DNA of 64,000 nt from contig NZ_JOEH01000024.1 in the NCBI RefSeq assembly GCF_000719095.1, positions 1 to 64,000 on the forward strand, in the 5' to 3' direction. Shown here one piece after another: positions 33,430 through 42,454 of this stretch. This DNA comes from Streptacidiphilus jeojiense (GTDB lineage Bacteria > Actinomycetota > Actinomycetes > Streptomycetales > Streptomycetaceae). The first letter of the stretch is position 1, and each line of letters begins with the position of its first letter. The notes below the pieces were generated by a model that did no database searches, was not told the origin of the DNA, and was given only the letters and a program-made list of their open reading frames with translations. Position numbers and translations under genes: made by a program.

Positions 33430-34362
33430 ATGTCCCGTCATGTCGTCGTCGGAGCCGGTGCCACCGCCCGGGCCACCGCACTGCTGCTCGCCGAGGAGGG
33501 CGTGTCCGTGACCCAGGTCTCCCGGCGCGGCGGCGGGGCCGACCACCCGCTGGTCGAGCGGGTGGCGGCGGACGCCGGCGACAGCGGTCTGCTGGCCGAA
33601 CTGGCCACCGGCGCCGAGACGCTGATCAACTGCGCCATCCCGGCCTACGACCGCTGGGTCGCCGAGGTGCCGCCGTTCGCGGCCTCGCTGCTGGCGGCGG
33701 TGGAACGGACCGGGGTCGGCTACGTCATGCTCGGCAACCTCTACGGCTACGGCCATGTGGACGGGCCGATCACCGAGGACCTGCCGATGGCGCCGGTCTC
33801 GGCCAAGGGCCGGGCGCGCGCGCAGATGTGGCTGGACGCCCTGGCCGCGACCGAGGCAGGGCGGGTGCGGGCCACCGAGGTGCGGGCCGCGGCCTTCCTC
33901 GGCCGGGGCGCGGTGAGCACCTTCACGCTGGGCATCGCCCGGCAGGTGCTGGCCGGCGAGGTCGCCACCTACCCGGGCCGCCTCGATGTGCCGCAGTGCT
34001 GGTCGGACGTCCAGGACGTGGCCCGCACGCTGGTCGCGGCGGCCCGCGACGACCGCTCCTGGGGCCGGGCCTGGCACGCCCCGGCCACCGCCAACATCCC
34101 GGTCGGCGAGCTCACGCGGCGGTTCGCCGAGCTGACCGGCGCACCGGAGCCGCGCCTGGAGCGCCTGGACCGGGAGGCCCTGGCCGGGCTCGCCGCGGAC
34201 TCCCCGATCCTCGGCGAGCTGGTCGAGATGCTGTACGCCACCGAGAACCCGCACATCCTGGACTCGACCGGGACCGAGCGCGCCCTCGGCCTCACCGCCA
34301 CGCCGCTGGACCAGGTCCTGCTCGCCACGGCCGACGGGCTCGACGGGTCGGACCGCACCTGA
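33430..34362 (+). CDS. NAD(P)-binding epimerase/reductase family protein
   Basis: This 310-residue Rossmann protein starts with VVVGAGATARATALLLAEEG, binds NAD(P), and has the SDR-type segment YVMLGNLYGYGHVDGPI where the catalytic region sits. It resembles NAD-dependent epimerases and NmrA-like proteins. ATG 33430 has GGAG five bases upstream. The stop region contains four tandem copies of an ACCTG unit. It is divergent from the GlxA-type regulator, a common pairing in which the regulator controls the neighbouring oxidoreductase. Confidence 0.82.
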   Translation: MSRHVVVGAGATARATALLLAEEGVSVTQVSRRGGGADHPLVERVAADAGDSGLLAELATGAETLINCAIPAYDRWVAEVPPFAASLLAAVERTGVGYVMLGNLYGYGHVDGPITEDLPMAPVSAKGRARAQMWLDALAATEAGRVRATEVRAAAFLGRGAVSTFTLGIARQVLAGEVATYPGRLDVPQCWSDVQDVARTLVAAARDDRSWGRAWHAPATANIPVGELTRRFAELTGAPEPRLERLDREALAGLAADSPILGELVEMLYATENPHILDSTGTERALGLTATPLDQVLLATADGLDGSDRT

Positions 34363-34468
34363 CCTGACCTGACCTGATCGTTCGCGCCATGGTCGGACCC
34401 CCGTTGTCAGACCCCCCTGCCAAGCTGGGGAAGAGACGGACCCAGCGGCGGGTGGCAGGAGCGGCGAC

Positions 34469-34714
34469 ATGGCTGAAGCGGACAGTGGATGGCGGCGTCC
34501 CGGACAGGACCTGTGCCTGCGGCGGCACGCGCTCACGCAGGCCGAGTGCGTGCTGCCGGACACGCACTACCCCGGGCCGCATCTGGCGCTCGACGGAACG
34601 CTGTGGCACGACGGGCTGTGCGGTGAGTGCCACGGCGACGGCGTGTCGGCCGGCGCGCCCTGCGGGACCTGCAAGGGCGTCGGCTTCGCGGTGGTCGACT
34701 CGGAGGACGCCTGA
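34469..34714 (+). CDS. Small DnaJ-type zinc-finger protein
   Basis: This 81-residue cytoplasmic protein ends in a CxxCxGxG pair like the DnaJ zinc finger: CGECHGDGVSAGAPCGTCKGVG. Four cysteines should bind zinc. The N-terminal half carries the less typical LCLRRHALTQAECVLPDTHY. ATG 34469 has AGGAG seven bases upstream. Such proteins can be partner or scaffold proteins; I cannot name a function. Confidence 0.75.
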   Translation: MAEADSGWRRPGQDLCLRRHALTQAECVLPDTHYPGPHLALDGTLWHDGLCGECHGDGVSAGAPCGTCKGVGFAVVDSEDA

Positions 34715-34809
34715 GCGAGGACGCCTGAGTAGGGGCTGTGAGGCGGATCACCCTGGGGGTGGGCCGTCCGGAGTCTTTCGGCCACCTGTGCGGAGGATAA
34801 GCTCCGCCG

Positions 34810-36030
34810 ATGATCCGAACCGCGCGGGACGCCGCAGAACCACGCATACCGGGACAGAGAAGGCCGAGCCGGCTGGTCGTCCTGGACGGTCTGCGCATCC
34901 TCGCCGCGCTGACGGTGATGTTCCACCACTACGTCGGCTTCGGCGGCAGTGCGACCGGCAGCCACAACGCCTGGGGCCGGCCGATCCGCGAGGTGTTCCC
35001 GCACGCGGCCCAGCTGGGCGCCTACCTGTGGACCGGCGTCTGCCTGTTCTTCCTGATCAGCGGCTTCGTCATCTGCATGAGCAGCTGGGGCAAGGGCCTC
35101 GGCGCCTTCTTCACCTCCCGGGTCACCCGCCTCTACCCGGCCTACTGGTTCGCGGTCCTGGCGACCACGGCGGTGCTCACGGTCTGGCCGATGGTGGCCC
35201 AACCGCTGGACCACTACTCGGTCCTCGCCAATCTGACGATGTTCCAGACCGGCCTGGGCAACCTCAACTCGGACGCGGTCTACTGGACCCTCTGGTTCGA
35301 GCTGCGGTTCTACCTGCTGTTCGCCCTGGTGGTCTGGAAGGGCGTGACCTACAACCGGGTCGTCGCCTTCTGCCTGGTCTGGACGGTCGCCGGGCTGCTC
35401 AGCCCGGTCGTCAACGAGCCGCTGCTCAATCTGGTCGTGATGCCCTCGGCCTCGTCCTTCTTCATCGCGGGGCTGGCCTATTACCTGATGTACCGGTTCC
35501 GCCAGAACCTGCTGCTGTGGGGGATCGTCGGGTTCAACCTGATCGTCTCGATCAACTACGCGGTCGGGCGGCAGCGCTCCATCGACTGGTGGCTCGGGCA
35601 CCACCACTACCCGGTCTGGCCCGACGCCCTCCTGGTCGTGCTCTGCTACGTGGTGATGGCGCTGGTGGCGCTGGGCCTGCTCTCACGGATCCAGTGGAAG
35701 TGGCTGACCTGGGCCGGAGCGCTCACCTACCCGTTCTACCTGGTGCACGAGAACATCGGCTGGACCATGATCCGGCTGCTGCACCACCGCATTCCTCCGT
35801 GGCCCCTGGTGGGCCTGACCGCCGTCACCATGCTGGTCTTCGCCTGGCTGGTGCACCGCCTGGTGGAGCGCCCGGTGGCCCGGCTGCTGAAGCGCGGCAT
35901 CACCAGCGCCCTCGACGAGTACCGGTCCCACGCCCGGGCCGCGAAGGCCGTCCCGGCCCCGGAGACCGTCCCGCAGCAGCAGACCGCCCCGCAGGAGCAC
36001 CAGGAGCTGGCCGGCACGGCGCAGCGCTGA
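34810..36030 (+). CDS. Acyltransferase 3 (OafA-like) membrane protein
   Basis: This 406-residue membrane protein has about ten hydrophobic segments and the acyltransferase-3 signature: RLVVLDGLRILAALTVMFHHY near the start, a conserved HH pair, and the periplasmic-facing ITRLYPAYWF-like segment (SRVTRLYPAYWFAVL). These enzymes O-acylate sugars, glycolipids or antibiotics at the membrane. The C-terminal 45 residues are Pro/Gln-rich and probably cytoplasmic. Confidence 0.88.
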   Translation: MIRTARDAAEPRIPGQRRPSRLVVLDGLRILAALTVMFHHYVGFGGSATGSHNAWGRPIREVFPHAAQLGAYLWTGVCLFFLISGFVICMSSWGKGLGAFFTSRVTRLYPAYWFAVLATTAVLTVWPMVAQPLDHYSVLANLTMFQTGLGNLNSDAVYWTLWFELRFYLLFALVVWKGVTYNRVVAFCLVWTVAGLLSPVVNEPLLNLVVMPSASSFFIAGLAYYLMYRFRQNLLLWGIVGFNLIVSINYAVGRQRSIDWWLGHHHYPVWPDALLVVLCYVVMALVALGLLSRIQWKWLTWAGALTYPFYLVHENIGWTMIRLLHHRIPPWPLVGLTAVTMLVFAWLVHRLVERPVARLLKRGITSALDEYRSHARAAKAVPAPETVPQQQTAPQEHQELAGTAQR

Positions 36031-36100
36031 TCGGCGCCGGTGGTGCCCGGAACGCCCGCCGCAGTGCCAAGCTGTGGCCAGGACGATCGAGGGAGAACCG

Positions 36101-36868
36101 GTGGGTGTGCGTTTCCAGGAGCTCGACTGGCGCCGGACGGACCTGGGCGAGCTCGTGCTCCGTCGCCGCCGCTACCCCGATGTGGACGGGGAGAGCCGGG
36201 ACGTCTACGAGATCAAGCTCAATGACGAGTACCTGATGTCGAGCCTGTTCACCGTCGCCGAGCTGGAGCTCGGACGGCTGGCGCTCGCCGAACTGGCGTA
36301 CGGCACCGCCCTGGATTCCGCTCAGGAATCCGCCCTGGACGTGGTCGTCGGCGGCCTCGGGCTCGGCTGCACCGCCCAGGCCGTGCTGGAGAGCCCGGCG
36401 GTGCGCTCGCTGGTGGTGGTGGACGCGCTCGCCGAGGTGATCGAATGGCACAGGCGGGAGCTGATCCCCTCCGGGCTCGGTTCCGACCCGCGCTGCCGGC
36501 TGGTGCAGGGCGACTTCTTCGCGATGGTCCGGGGCCGGTCGGGGCTCGACCCGGACGCTCCGGACCGGCGCTTCCACGCCATCGTCGTCGACATCGACCA
36601 CTCACCGCGCCATCTGCTGCACCCCGGCAACGCCGACCTCTACCAGCCGGAGGGACTGCGCCGTCTCGCCGAGGGACTCCACCCCGGCGGGGTGTTCGCG
36701 CTCTGGTCCAACGACCCGCCGGAGCAGGAGTTCCTGGCGGCGCTGGGCCAGGTGTTCGCCGAGGCGAGGGCGGAGGTCGTCACCTTCGACAATCCGCTGC
36801 AGGGCCGCGAGGCCGCCAACACCGTCTACCTAGCGAGGACGGCCGCCCTCTCCGGGGCACCCGGCTAG
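36101..36868 (+). CDS. Spermidine synthase-like methyltransferase-fold protein
   Basis: This 255-residue protein has a Rossmann-like methyltransferase fold: VVVGGLGLGCTAQAVLE (motif I), VVDALAEVIEWHRREL (acidic loop) and AIVVDIDHSPRHLLHP, in the pattern of polyamine aminopropyltransferase-like proteins. The usual spermidine synthase active-site DAYxxP/DxSDP is replaced by DIDHSP, so polyamine synthesis is uncertain. GTG 36101 is preferred because GGGAG lies five bases upstream; a GTG at 36074 would add nine residues. It forms a short convergent gap with the LacI gene. Confidence 0.75.
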   Translation: MGVRFQELDWRRTDLGELVLRRRRYPDVDGESRDVYEIKLNDEYLMSSLFTVAELELGRLALAELAYGTALDSAQESALDVVVGGLGLGCTAQAVLESPAVRSLVVVDALAEVIEWHRRELIPSGLGSDPRCRLVQGDFFAMVRGRSGLDPDAPDRRFHAIVVDIDHSPRHLLHPGNADLYQPEGLRRLAEGLHPGGVFALWSNDPPEQEFLAALGQVFAEARAEVVTFDNPLQGREAANTVYLARTAALSGAPG

Positions 36869-36908
36869 CTCAGGGCGGAGGCGATCGCCAGCCCGAGCCC
36901 GCCGCCGG

Positions 36909-37919
36909 TCAGGCGGGCGGCGCGGCGGTGGAGTTGCGGATGATGAGCTCGGTGCCCAGTTCCATGTGCTCCATGAGCAGCTTCTGTCCCTCGATCAGGG
37001 ACAGCAGGGCGAGGGCGGCCTTCTGGCCCATGTCATGCAGCGGCTGGCGGACGGTGGTGAGGCCGGGGAAGCTCTGTGCGGCCTGCGGGAGGTCGTCGAA
37101 GCCGACGAAGGAGAAGTCGTTCGGCACGGTGAGACCGCAGGAGCGTGCGGCGTCTATGGCGCCGAGCGCCAGCAGGTCCGCTCCGGCGACCAGGGCGGTG
37201 GGGCGGTGCTCGGAGATCAGCCGGCTGGCCGTGCGGAAGCCGCTGGCGTAGGTGAAGTCGCAGGTGGCGACCAGTTCCTCGGCGACCTCGAGACCGGCGA
37301 GCCGCATGGCGTCCTGGAAGCCCCGGAAGCGGATGGACGTGCTCTCCAGGTCCTCGCCGCCGCGCAGATAGGCGATGCGGGTGTGGCCCAGGTCGATGAG
37401 GTGCTGGGTGCCCTGACGCATGCCGTGGTAGTTGTCCACGGTGATCCGGGGCAGTGGCACGTCCAGTCGGCGAGGGTCGATGACCACGCAGGGCAGCTTG
37501 CGCCGCCGCAGCAGTTCGATCGTCTCGTCCTCCAGGACGGGGGCGATCAGCAGCAGGCCGTCCACCAGGCCGCCGGCCAGGAACTCGATCCGGTCCTTCT
37601 CCCGTCCTGCGTCATGGTAGGAGGCGTTGACCAGCAACTCCTGTTCAGCGCCCGCGAGTTCGTCGGCGACGCCGCGCAGGATCTCCAGGCCGTACTGGTT
37701 GGTCAGGTCCAGGGCGATCAGGCCGACCAGTCCGCTGCGGCCGGTCTTGAGATTGCGGGCCGCCTGGTTGGGCCGGTAGCCGAGCTTGGCCGCGACTTCC
37801 AGGACGCGCCGCCGGGTCTCGTCAGAGGCACCCGGCTTGCCGCTGATCACATTGGACACCGTCATCGCCGATACCCCGGCCTCCTCGGCCACCTGCGCGA
37901 TCGTTACCCGCCCTGCCAC
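36909..37919 (-). CDS. LacI family transcriptional repressor of the sugar locus
   Basis: This 336-residue LacI-family repressor has the N-terminal HTH (VTIAQVAEEAGVSAMTVSNVIS) with hinge helix (RPNQAARNLKTGRSG), then a sugar-binding domain of the RbsB fold. GTG 37919 follows GGAGGGG. It diverges from a CUT1 ABC locus with a GH43-like gene, so it most likely represses those genes until the sugar, probably an oligosaccharide from plant polysaccharide, appears. Confidence 0.93.
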   Translation of the reverse strand: MAGRVTIAQVAEEAGVSAMTVSNVISGKPGASDETRRRVLEVAAKLGYRPNQAARNLKTGRSGLVGLIALDLTNQYGLEILRGVADELAGAEQELLVNASYHDAGREKDRIEFLAGGLVDGLLLIAPVLEDETIELLRRRKLPCVVIDPRRLDVPLPRITVDNYHGMRQGTQHLIDLGHTRIAYLRGGEDLESTSIRFRGFQDAMRLAGLEVAEELVATCDFTYASGFRTASRLISEHRPTALVAGADLLALGAIDAARSCGLTVPNDFSFVGFDDLPQAAQSFPGLTTVRQPLHDMGQKAALALLSLIEGQKLLMEHMELGTELIIRNSTAAPPA

Positions 37920-38251
37920 CCCGCTGACCCCTCCATCGCTGCCGCAACACTCTTGGGGAAACTTTAACGATAAGTAACCGGCAGCGTCAATGAACGGCCC
38001 CGAACGGCCCCCAATGGCGCCCAGCGGCCTTCAGTAGGGCGAAATGCCCACTCCAGCCGGTCCGACGGGGCCTGATCATTCACATGAGGTTTCGTCTAGA
38101 TGTCCTCTAAGTTTTGCGTTACAGTCCCGTCCGTCGGCGCCGAAAGTACGCCGCGCCCCGGGCCGAGGCCCGGTTCCACGCCCACCGGTCCCGCCCACAC
38201 GGCAGTGGACGGTCGGCGAGAACCCATCCGACATGACAGCTGAGGTGTGCA
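37920..38251. other. Promoter region of the LacI/ABC sugar locus
   Basis: This 332-base divergent region holds no gene. It carries the imperfect dyad ACTT-N7-AAGT at 37961-37975 and an AT-richer stretch near 38095-38125 that should include the ABC promoter. Confidence 0.6.
37961..37975. promoter_or_regulatory. Candidate LacI operator
   Basis: ACTTTAACGATAAGT has 4-bp inverted arms around a central ACG and lies 42 bases before the regulator's start. Its symmetry is imperfect, so the assignment is weak. Confidence 0.35.
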
Positions 38252-39523
38252 ATGAAGCGCTCTGGGAGAAGTCTCGCGATCACCACCACGATTGCCGCCA
38301 TGGCGATAACGCTGACCGCATGCGGCAGCGGCAGTACGTCGGCGGTGTCCAGCGACGGAACCGTGACCATCCATGTGCAGGGCTGGAAGGGCGGCGGCTC
38401 GGAGCCGGCCAACGTCGCGGCGATCAACAAGGCGTTCGAGGCAGCGAACCCCAAGATCAAGGTCGACTACGAGTACATCACCGCCAACGACACCTACCTG
38501 CAGAAGCTCAACCCCGAGCTGCTCGGCGGCAAGGCGGGCGACGTCATCATGGTGGACACCACCAAGATGAAGACCTGGGGCGCTTCCGGCTACCTCGCCG
38601 ACCTGTCCAACGAGTCCTGGGCCGCGAACATCGCCTCCGACGCCAAGCCCTTCGCGACCACCGGCGGCAAGACCCTCGCCATGCCGATGGAGCTCATCGG
38701 CATCGGCCTGTACGCCAACATGAGCCTGCTCAAGAAGGTCGGCATCACCGAGTCCCCCAGCGACTGGCCGACCTTCCTCGCCGACCTCGCCAAGCTCAAG
38801 GCCGCCGGCATCAACCCCATCTCGCTGCCCGACAAGAGCGCCTGGACCGGCAGCTCCGTCTTCCAGGCCGCCGGATCGACCCTGGTCTACCAGGCGAACA
38901 AGACCTGGGACGCCGACTTCCTGGCCGGCAAGGCCTCCTTCGACCCCGACTGGAAGGCCTCGCTCGAGCAGTTGAAGACCCTGGAGGACAAGGGCTACGT
39001 CAACTGGAAGAACGAGCTCGGCATCGACGAGTGGTCCCAGGGCGCCATCGACTTCAGCGCCGGCAAGAGCGCCTTCTGGTACCAGGGCGCCTGGCAGGTC
39101 TCCAGCACCGAGAAGGCCGGTTTCCCGATCTCCTTCACCGCCTGGCCGGCCGGCGCCGCCGGCACCAAGCCCAACGACATGCTGTTCTCCGGCACCATGT
39201 GGGCCGTCAACGCCGCCTCCAAGCAGAGCGCCGCCGCCCGCAAGTACGTCGAGTTCTGGTCGCAGAGCGCCAACCTCTCCCAGTACCTGACGGCCGAGAA
39301 CGCCGAGTCCCCCTTCACCGGCGGCACCACCCCGGAGAACACCTCCACCGCTGCGTTCACCGCCGCGTTCAAGGAGGGCCGCTACCGCATCCTGCCCTCC
39401 GACTCCTGGTACGCCTCGACCAGCGAGAACACCACCGGCGCCAAGATCCAGGCGTACCTGGGCGGTTCGGCCTCCGAGGAGCAGACCCTCAAGGACATCC
39501 AGACCGCGGCCAACGCGAAGTAA
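38252..39523 (+). CDS. ABC sugar-binding lipoprotein (CUT1)
   Basis: This 423-residue extracytoplasmic binding protein has a lipoprotein signal with lipobox LTACG near residue 24. The domain is of the extracellular solute-binding family 1: VTIHVQGWKGGG at the start, then the ligand cleft segments (KPNDMLFSGTMWAVN, YRILPSDSWYAS). It captures an oligosaccharide and docks on the two permeases encoded next. ATG 38252 is the first gene of the operon after the LacI promoter region. Confidence 0.93.
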   Translation: MKRSGRSLAITTTIAAMAITLTACGSGSTSAVSSDGTVTIHVQGWKGGGSEPANVAAINKAFEAANPKIKVDYEYITANDTYLQKLNPELLGGKAGDVIMVDTTKMKTWGASGYLADLSNESWAANIASDAKPFATTGGKTLAMPMELIGIGLYANMSLLKKVGITESPSDWPTFLADLAKLKAAGINPISLPDKSAWTGSSVFQAAGSTLVYQANKTWDADFLAGKASFDPDWKASLEQLKTLEDKGYVNWKNELGIDEWSQGAIDFSAGKSAFWYQGAWQVSSTEKAGFPISFTAWPAGAAGTKPNDMLFSGTMWAVNAASKQSAAARKYVEFWSQSANLSQYLTAENAESPFTGGTTPENTSTAAFTAAFKEGRYRILPSDSWYASTSENTTGAKIQAYLGGSASEEQTLKDIQTAANAK

Positions 39524-39615
39524 CCAGGCCCGTCCCTGGTCAAGCCGCGGCGGGGCGAGGCTTCCCGCCTCCGTTCCGCCCCCGCCCGGCTCTCCAGGCA
39601 GAAGGAGGACCCACC

Positions 39616-40488
39616 GTGTTCCACCGACGGCGCGCCACCATGGCCGCCTTCCTGCTCCCGGCGATCGTCGTCTACGGCCTGTTCATGCTCTATCCGCTGG
39701 CCCGCGGTCTCTATCTGAGCATGACCGACAGTCTTGGCGGCCCGATGGCCGACTTCGTCGGCGCCAAGAACTACCAGACCATGGCCAGTGACTCCGAAGT
39801 CGTCGCCGCGCTGTGGCACACGGTGCTGTACGCCGTGGTCGTCGTGGTCGCCCAGAACGCCCTCGGACTGCTGTTCGCGAGCATGTTGTTCCGCCGCGCC
39901 AGGGTCCGCAAGCTGCTCAGCGTCGTGCTGCTCACCCCGACGTTGATATCCCCGGTCATGGCCGCCTTCATCTGGACCTACCTGTTCGCCCCCGACGGCG
40001 GCATCAACGGACTCCTGGACGCGGTGGGCCTGCACAGCCTCGACCACGTCTGGCTCGGCGACACCTCCACCGCGCTCTACTCGGTGGCCGCCGTCAACAT
40101 CTGGATGTTCACCGGCTACTCCTGTGCGATCTTCCTCGCCAGCTACATGAGCATGCCCGCCGAGCTCCTGGAAGCCGCCGCCCTGGACGGCGCGACCGGC
40201 TGGCGGCGCTTCACCAGCATCGAGTGGCCGCTGCTCGCGCCGGCCCTCACCGTCAATGTGACGCTCAGTCTGATCGGCTCGCTCAAGGTCTTCGAGTTCC
40301 CCCTGGTACTCACCAACGGCGGCCCGGCCGGATCCACCGAGACGCTGACGCTGCTGGTGTACCGCAATGTCTTCGGCGGCGGAAAGTTCGCCTACGGCGT
40401 CGCCCTGTCGGTACTGCTGCTGGTGACCGTGGTGGTCCTGTCGAGCGCCACCTCCTCCCTGCTCCGGCTCCGCGAGCGACGAATCTGA
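39616..40488 (+). CDS. ABC sugar permease 1
   Basis: This 290-residue inner-membrane protein has six hydrophobic helices and the BPD-transport EAA loop AAALDGATGWRRFTSIEWPLL (EAA---G motif, near residue 180). GTG 39616 has AAGGAGG upstream with good spacing. It forms the membrane channel with permease 2. No dedicated ATPase gene is present, as in many streptomycete CUT1 systems that share MsiK. Confidence 0.92.
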   Translation: MFHRRRATMAAFLLPAIVVYGLFMLYPLARGLYLSMTDSLGGPMADFVGAKNYQTMASDSEVVAALWHTVLYAVVVVVAQNALGLLFASMLFRRARVRKLLSVVLLTPTLISPVMAAFIWTYLFAPDGGINGLLDAVGLHSLDHVWLGDTSTALYSVAAVNIWMFTGYSCAIFLASYMSMPAELLEAAALDGATGWRRFTSIEWPLLAPALTVNVTLSLIGSLKVFEFPLVLTNGGPAGSTETLTLLVYRNVFGGGKFAYGVALSVLLLVTVVVLSSATSSLLRLRERRI

Positions 40489-40515
40489 CCACGGGAAGCT
40501 GACGGAACCGCCACC

Positions 40516-41355
40516 ATGACTGCATACCCCCGACAGCTGCGCCGCCTCGCCCACGGGCTCGGCACCGTCCTGCTGTGCCTCGGCACGCTGCTGTTCGTCC
40601 TGCCCTTCCTCTTCACCGTCGCCACCTCGCTGCGCACCGCCGCCGACGTGGCCCGCTCCCCGCTGGGCCTGCCGCACACCTTCACGCTGAAGAACTTCTC
40701 CGCCGCCTTCAGCCAGATCCAGTACGGCACCAGCACCCTCAACACCCTGCTGATCACCAGCCTGTCCTGCGTCGCCGTCACCGCCGTCGGCTCGCTCGCC
40801 GCCTACCCGCTGGCCCGGATCACCCAGGGCTGGTCCACCGCCGTGTACCGGCTGTTCATCCTCGGCACGTCCGTCCCCGTGTTCGTCGTCATCGCACCGC
40901 TCTACCTGCTGATGCGCGACATGAACCTGCTCGACAGCTACGCCGGGATCATCCTCATCTACACCGCGCTGAACCTGCCGGTCGCGGTCTTCTTCTACAC
41001 CAGCTTCATCCGTTCCATTCCGCCCGAACTGGAGGAAGCGGCCGCCATCGACGGCTGCGGAGCCTTCCGCACCTTCTTCACCATCATCCTGCCGCTGCTC
41101 CGCCCGGTCACCAGCACCCTGCTGACCTTCGTCTCCCTGCAGATCTGGAACGACCTGCTGGTCCCCCTGGTGTTCCTGCAGGACCCCGGCAAGCGCACGG
41201 TCATGGTCAACGCCTACTCGCTGATCGATCCGCACACCGTGCAGCCGACCACCCTGTTCCCCGCCGCGCTGCTCGGCGTCCTGCCGCTGCTGGTGATCTT
41301 CATCTTCTTCCAGCGCCAGGTGGTCGCCGGCATGTCCGCCGGGGCGGTCAAGTGA
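40516..41355 (+). CDS. ABC sugar permease 2
   Basis: This 279-residue partner permease has six helices and the EAA loop EEAAAIDGCGAFRTFFTIILPLL near residue 175. It starts 27 bases after permease 1, so the two are cotranscribed. The protein pair completes the CUT1 transporter. Downstream, a short purine/CG-rich tandem-repeat spacer precedes the GH43-like gene. Confidence 0.92.
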   Translation: MTAYPRQLRRLAHGLGTVLLCLGTLLFVLPFLFTVATSLRTAADVARSPLGLPHTFTLKNFSAAFSQIQYGTSTLNTLLITSLSCVAVTAVGSLAAYPLARITQGWSTAVYRLFILGTSVPVFVVIAPLYLLMRDMNLLDSYAGIILIYTALNLPVAVFFYTSFIRSIPPELEEAAAIDGCGAFRTFFTIILPLLRPVTSTLLTFVSLQIWNDLLVPLVFLQDPGKRTVMVNAYSLIDPHTVQPTTLFPAALLGVLPLLVIFIFFQRQVVAGMSAGAVK

Positions 41356-41497
41356 GGCACCCGGCCACGCCCCGCTGACACCGAAACGCGCACCGCCGCG
41401 CACCGCCGCGCACCGAAACGCACCGCACCGCACGACGACTCCGCCGTCCCCAGGGCACCGCCATGCCCGGACGCCCCTCCGAAGGGCCCCAGCACCC

Positions 41498-42364
41498 ATG
41501 TACGTGGTCTCCTACTTCACCGACGCCGACGAGGCGCTCCATCTGGCCTACAGCCACGACGGCCAGGCGTTCGCGACGGTGAACGGCGGCCGCCCCGTGC
41601 TCCGGGGCACCGTCGGCACCGGCCGACTGCGCGACCCCTTCATCGGCGTCGGCCCGGACGGCCTGTTCCACCTGCTCGCCACCGACGGCTGGACCAGCCC
41701 GCTGATCGTCCACGCCAGCTCGGCCGACCTGGTCGACTGGTCCGCCCAGGAACTCCTGCCGGTGATGGCGGGCGTCGAAGGCGCCCTCAACGCCTGGGCC
41801 CCCGAGTTCTTCCTGGACCGGGCGACCGGCCTCTACCACCTCATCTGGTCCTCCGTCGTCGAAGCCGGCGGCAGCGCCGAAGGCCGCGACTTCGAGCACA
41901 ACACCCAGAACCACCGCATCTGGCACTGCACCACCCGCGACTTCGCCTCCTTCTCCGCCCCCGGCCTCTTCTTCGACCCCGGGCACTCCGTCATCGACGC
42001 CACCGTCCGGGCCCTGGACGGCGGCGGCTTCCTGATGGCCTACAAGGACGAACGCGGCACCAACGACCTGCACACCGCCCACAAGAACATCCACCTGACC
42101 ACCTTCACCATCCCCGGCGGCCCCTACACCGCCTCCGCCGGACCGGTCACCCCCTCCGTGGTCGAGGGGCCCTCCATCTTCCGTCGCGGCGAGGAGATGG
42201 TGATGATCTTCGACCACTACCTCGAAGGCAGCTACGGAGCCTCCCGCAGCCGCGACGGACTCGCCTGGGAACGCGTCCCCCTGGACCTCCCCCCCGGCAT
42301 GCGCCACGCCTCCGTCCTCAAGACCGCCCATCTGCCCGCGCTCTCCGCGCTCTCCGCGGGCTAG
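41498..42364 (+). CDS. GH43-like glycoside hydrolase
   Basis: This 288-residue protein has no signal peptide, so it works in the cytoplasm on imported oligosaccharides. The five-bladed-propeller pattern is clear: GRLRDPFIGVGPDG (first Asp region), NAWAPEFFLDRATGLYHL and VEGPSIFRRGEEM carry the usual GH43 acidic residues. Family 43 enzymes are mostly arabinofuranosidases or xylosidases. It follows the permeases in the same direction and should be controlled by the divergent LacI regulator. Confidence 0.85.
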   Translation: MYVVSYFTDADEALHLAYSHDGQAFATVNGGRPVLRGTVGTGRLRDPFIGVGPDGLFHLLATDGWTSPLIVHASSADLVDWSAQELLPVMAGVEGALNAWAPEFFLDRATGLYHLIWSSVVEAGGSAEGRDFEHNTQNHRIWHCTTRDFASFSAPGLFFDPGHSVIDATVRALDGGGFLMAYKDERGTNDLHTAHKNIHLTTFTIPGGPYTASAGPVTPSVVEGPSIFRRGEEMVMIFDHYLEGSYGASRSRDGLAWERVPLDLPPGMRHASVLKTAHLPALSALSAG

Positions 42365-42454
42365 GCCGGACGGACGGAGTCAGGGGCGCCCACCGTGCGA
42401 CCCGCGGCGCATCCCGTGCCGTCGGGGACACCCCACCACCCAAGGAGCGTCGCG

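Noticed and set aside
34346..34376. Tandem ACCTG copies after the epimerase gene as a regulatory repeat
   Set aside because: Only four 5-base units are present and they lie at a stop codon; likely slippage with no other signal.
38090..38112. Possible DasR site before the sugar ABC operon
   Set aside because: Only GTCTAGA of the 16-base consensus matches; symmetry is lost on both sides.
41398..41440. Short CACCGCCGCG-type tandem repeats resembling a small CRISPR or satellite
   Set aside because: The units are 10 bases or fewer, decayed and without spacers, between two genes of one operon.
39382..41499. A 700-residue open frame opposite the sugar permeases
   Set aside because: It is antisense to genes with clear ABC motifs, has Gly/Asp/Glu/Gln/Arg-rich low-complexity content and no ribosome site. 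Long antisense frames are expected in GC-rich DNA.
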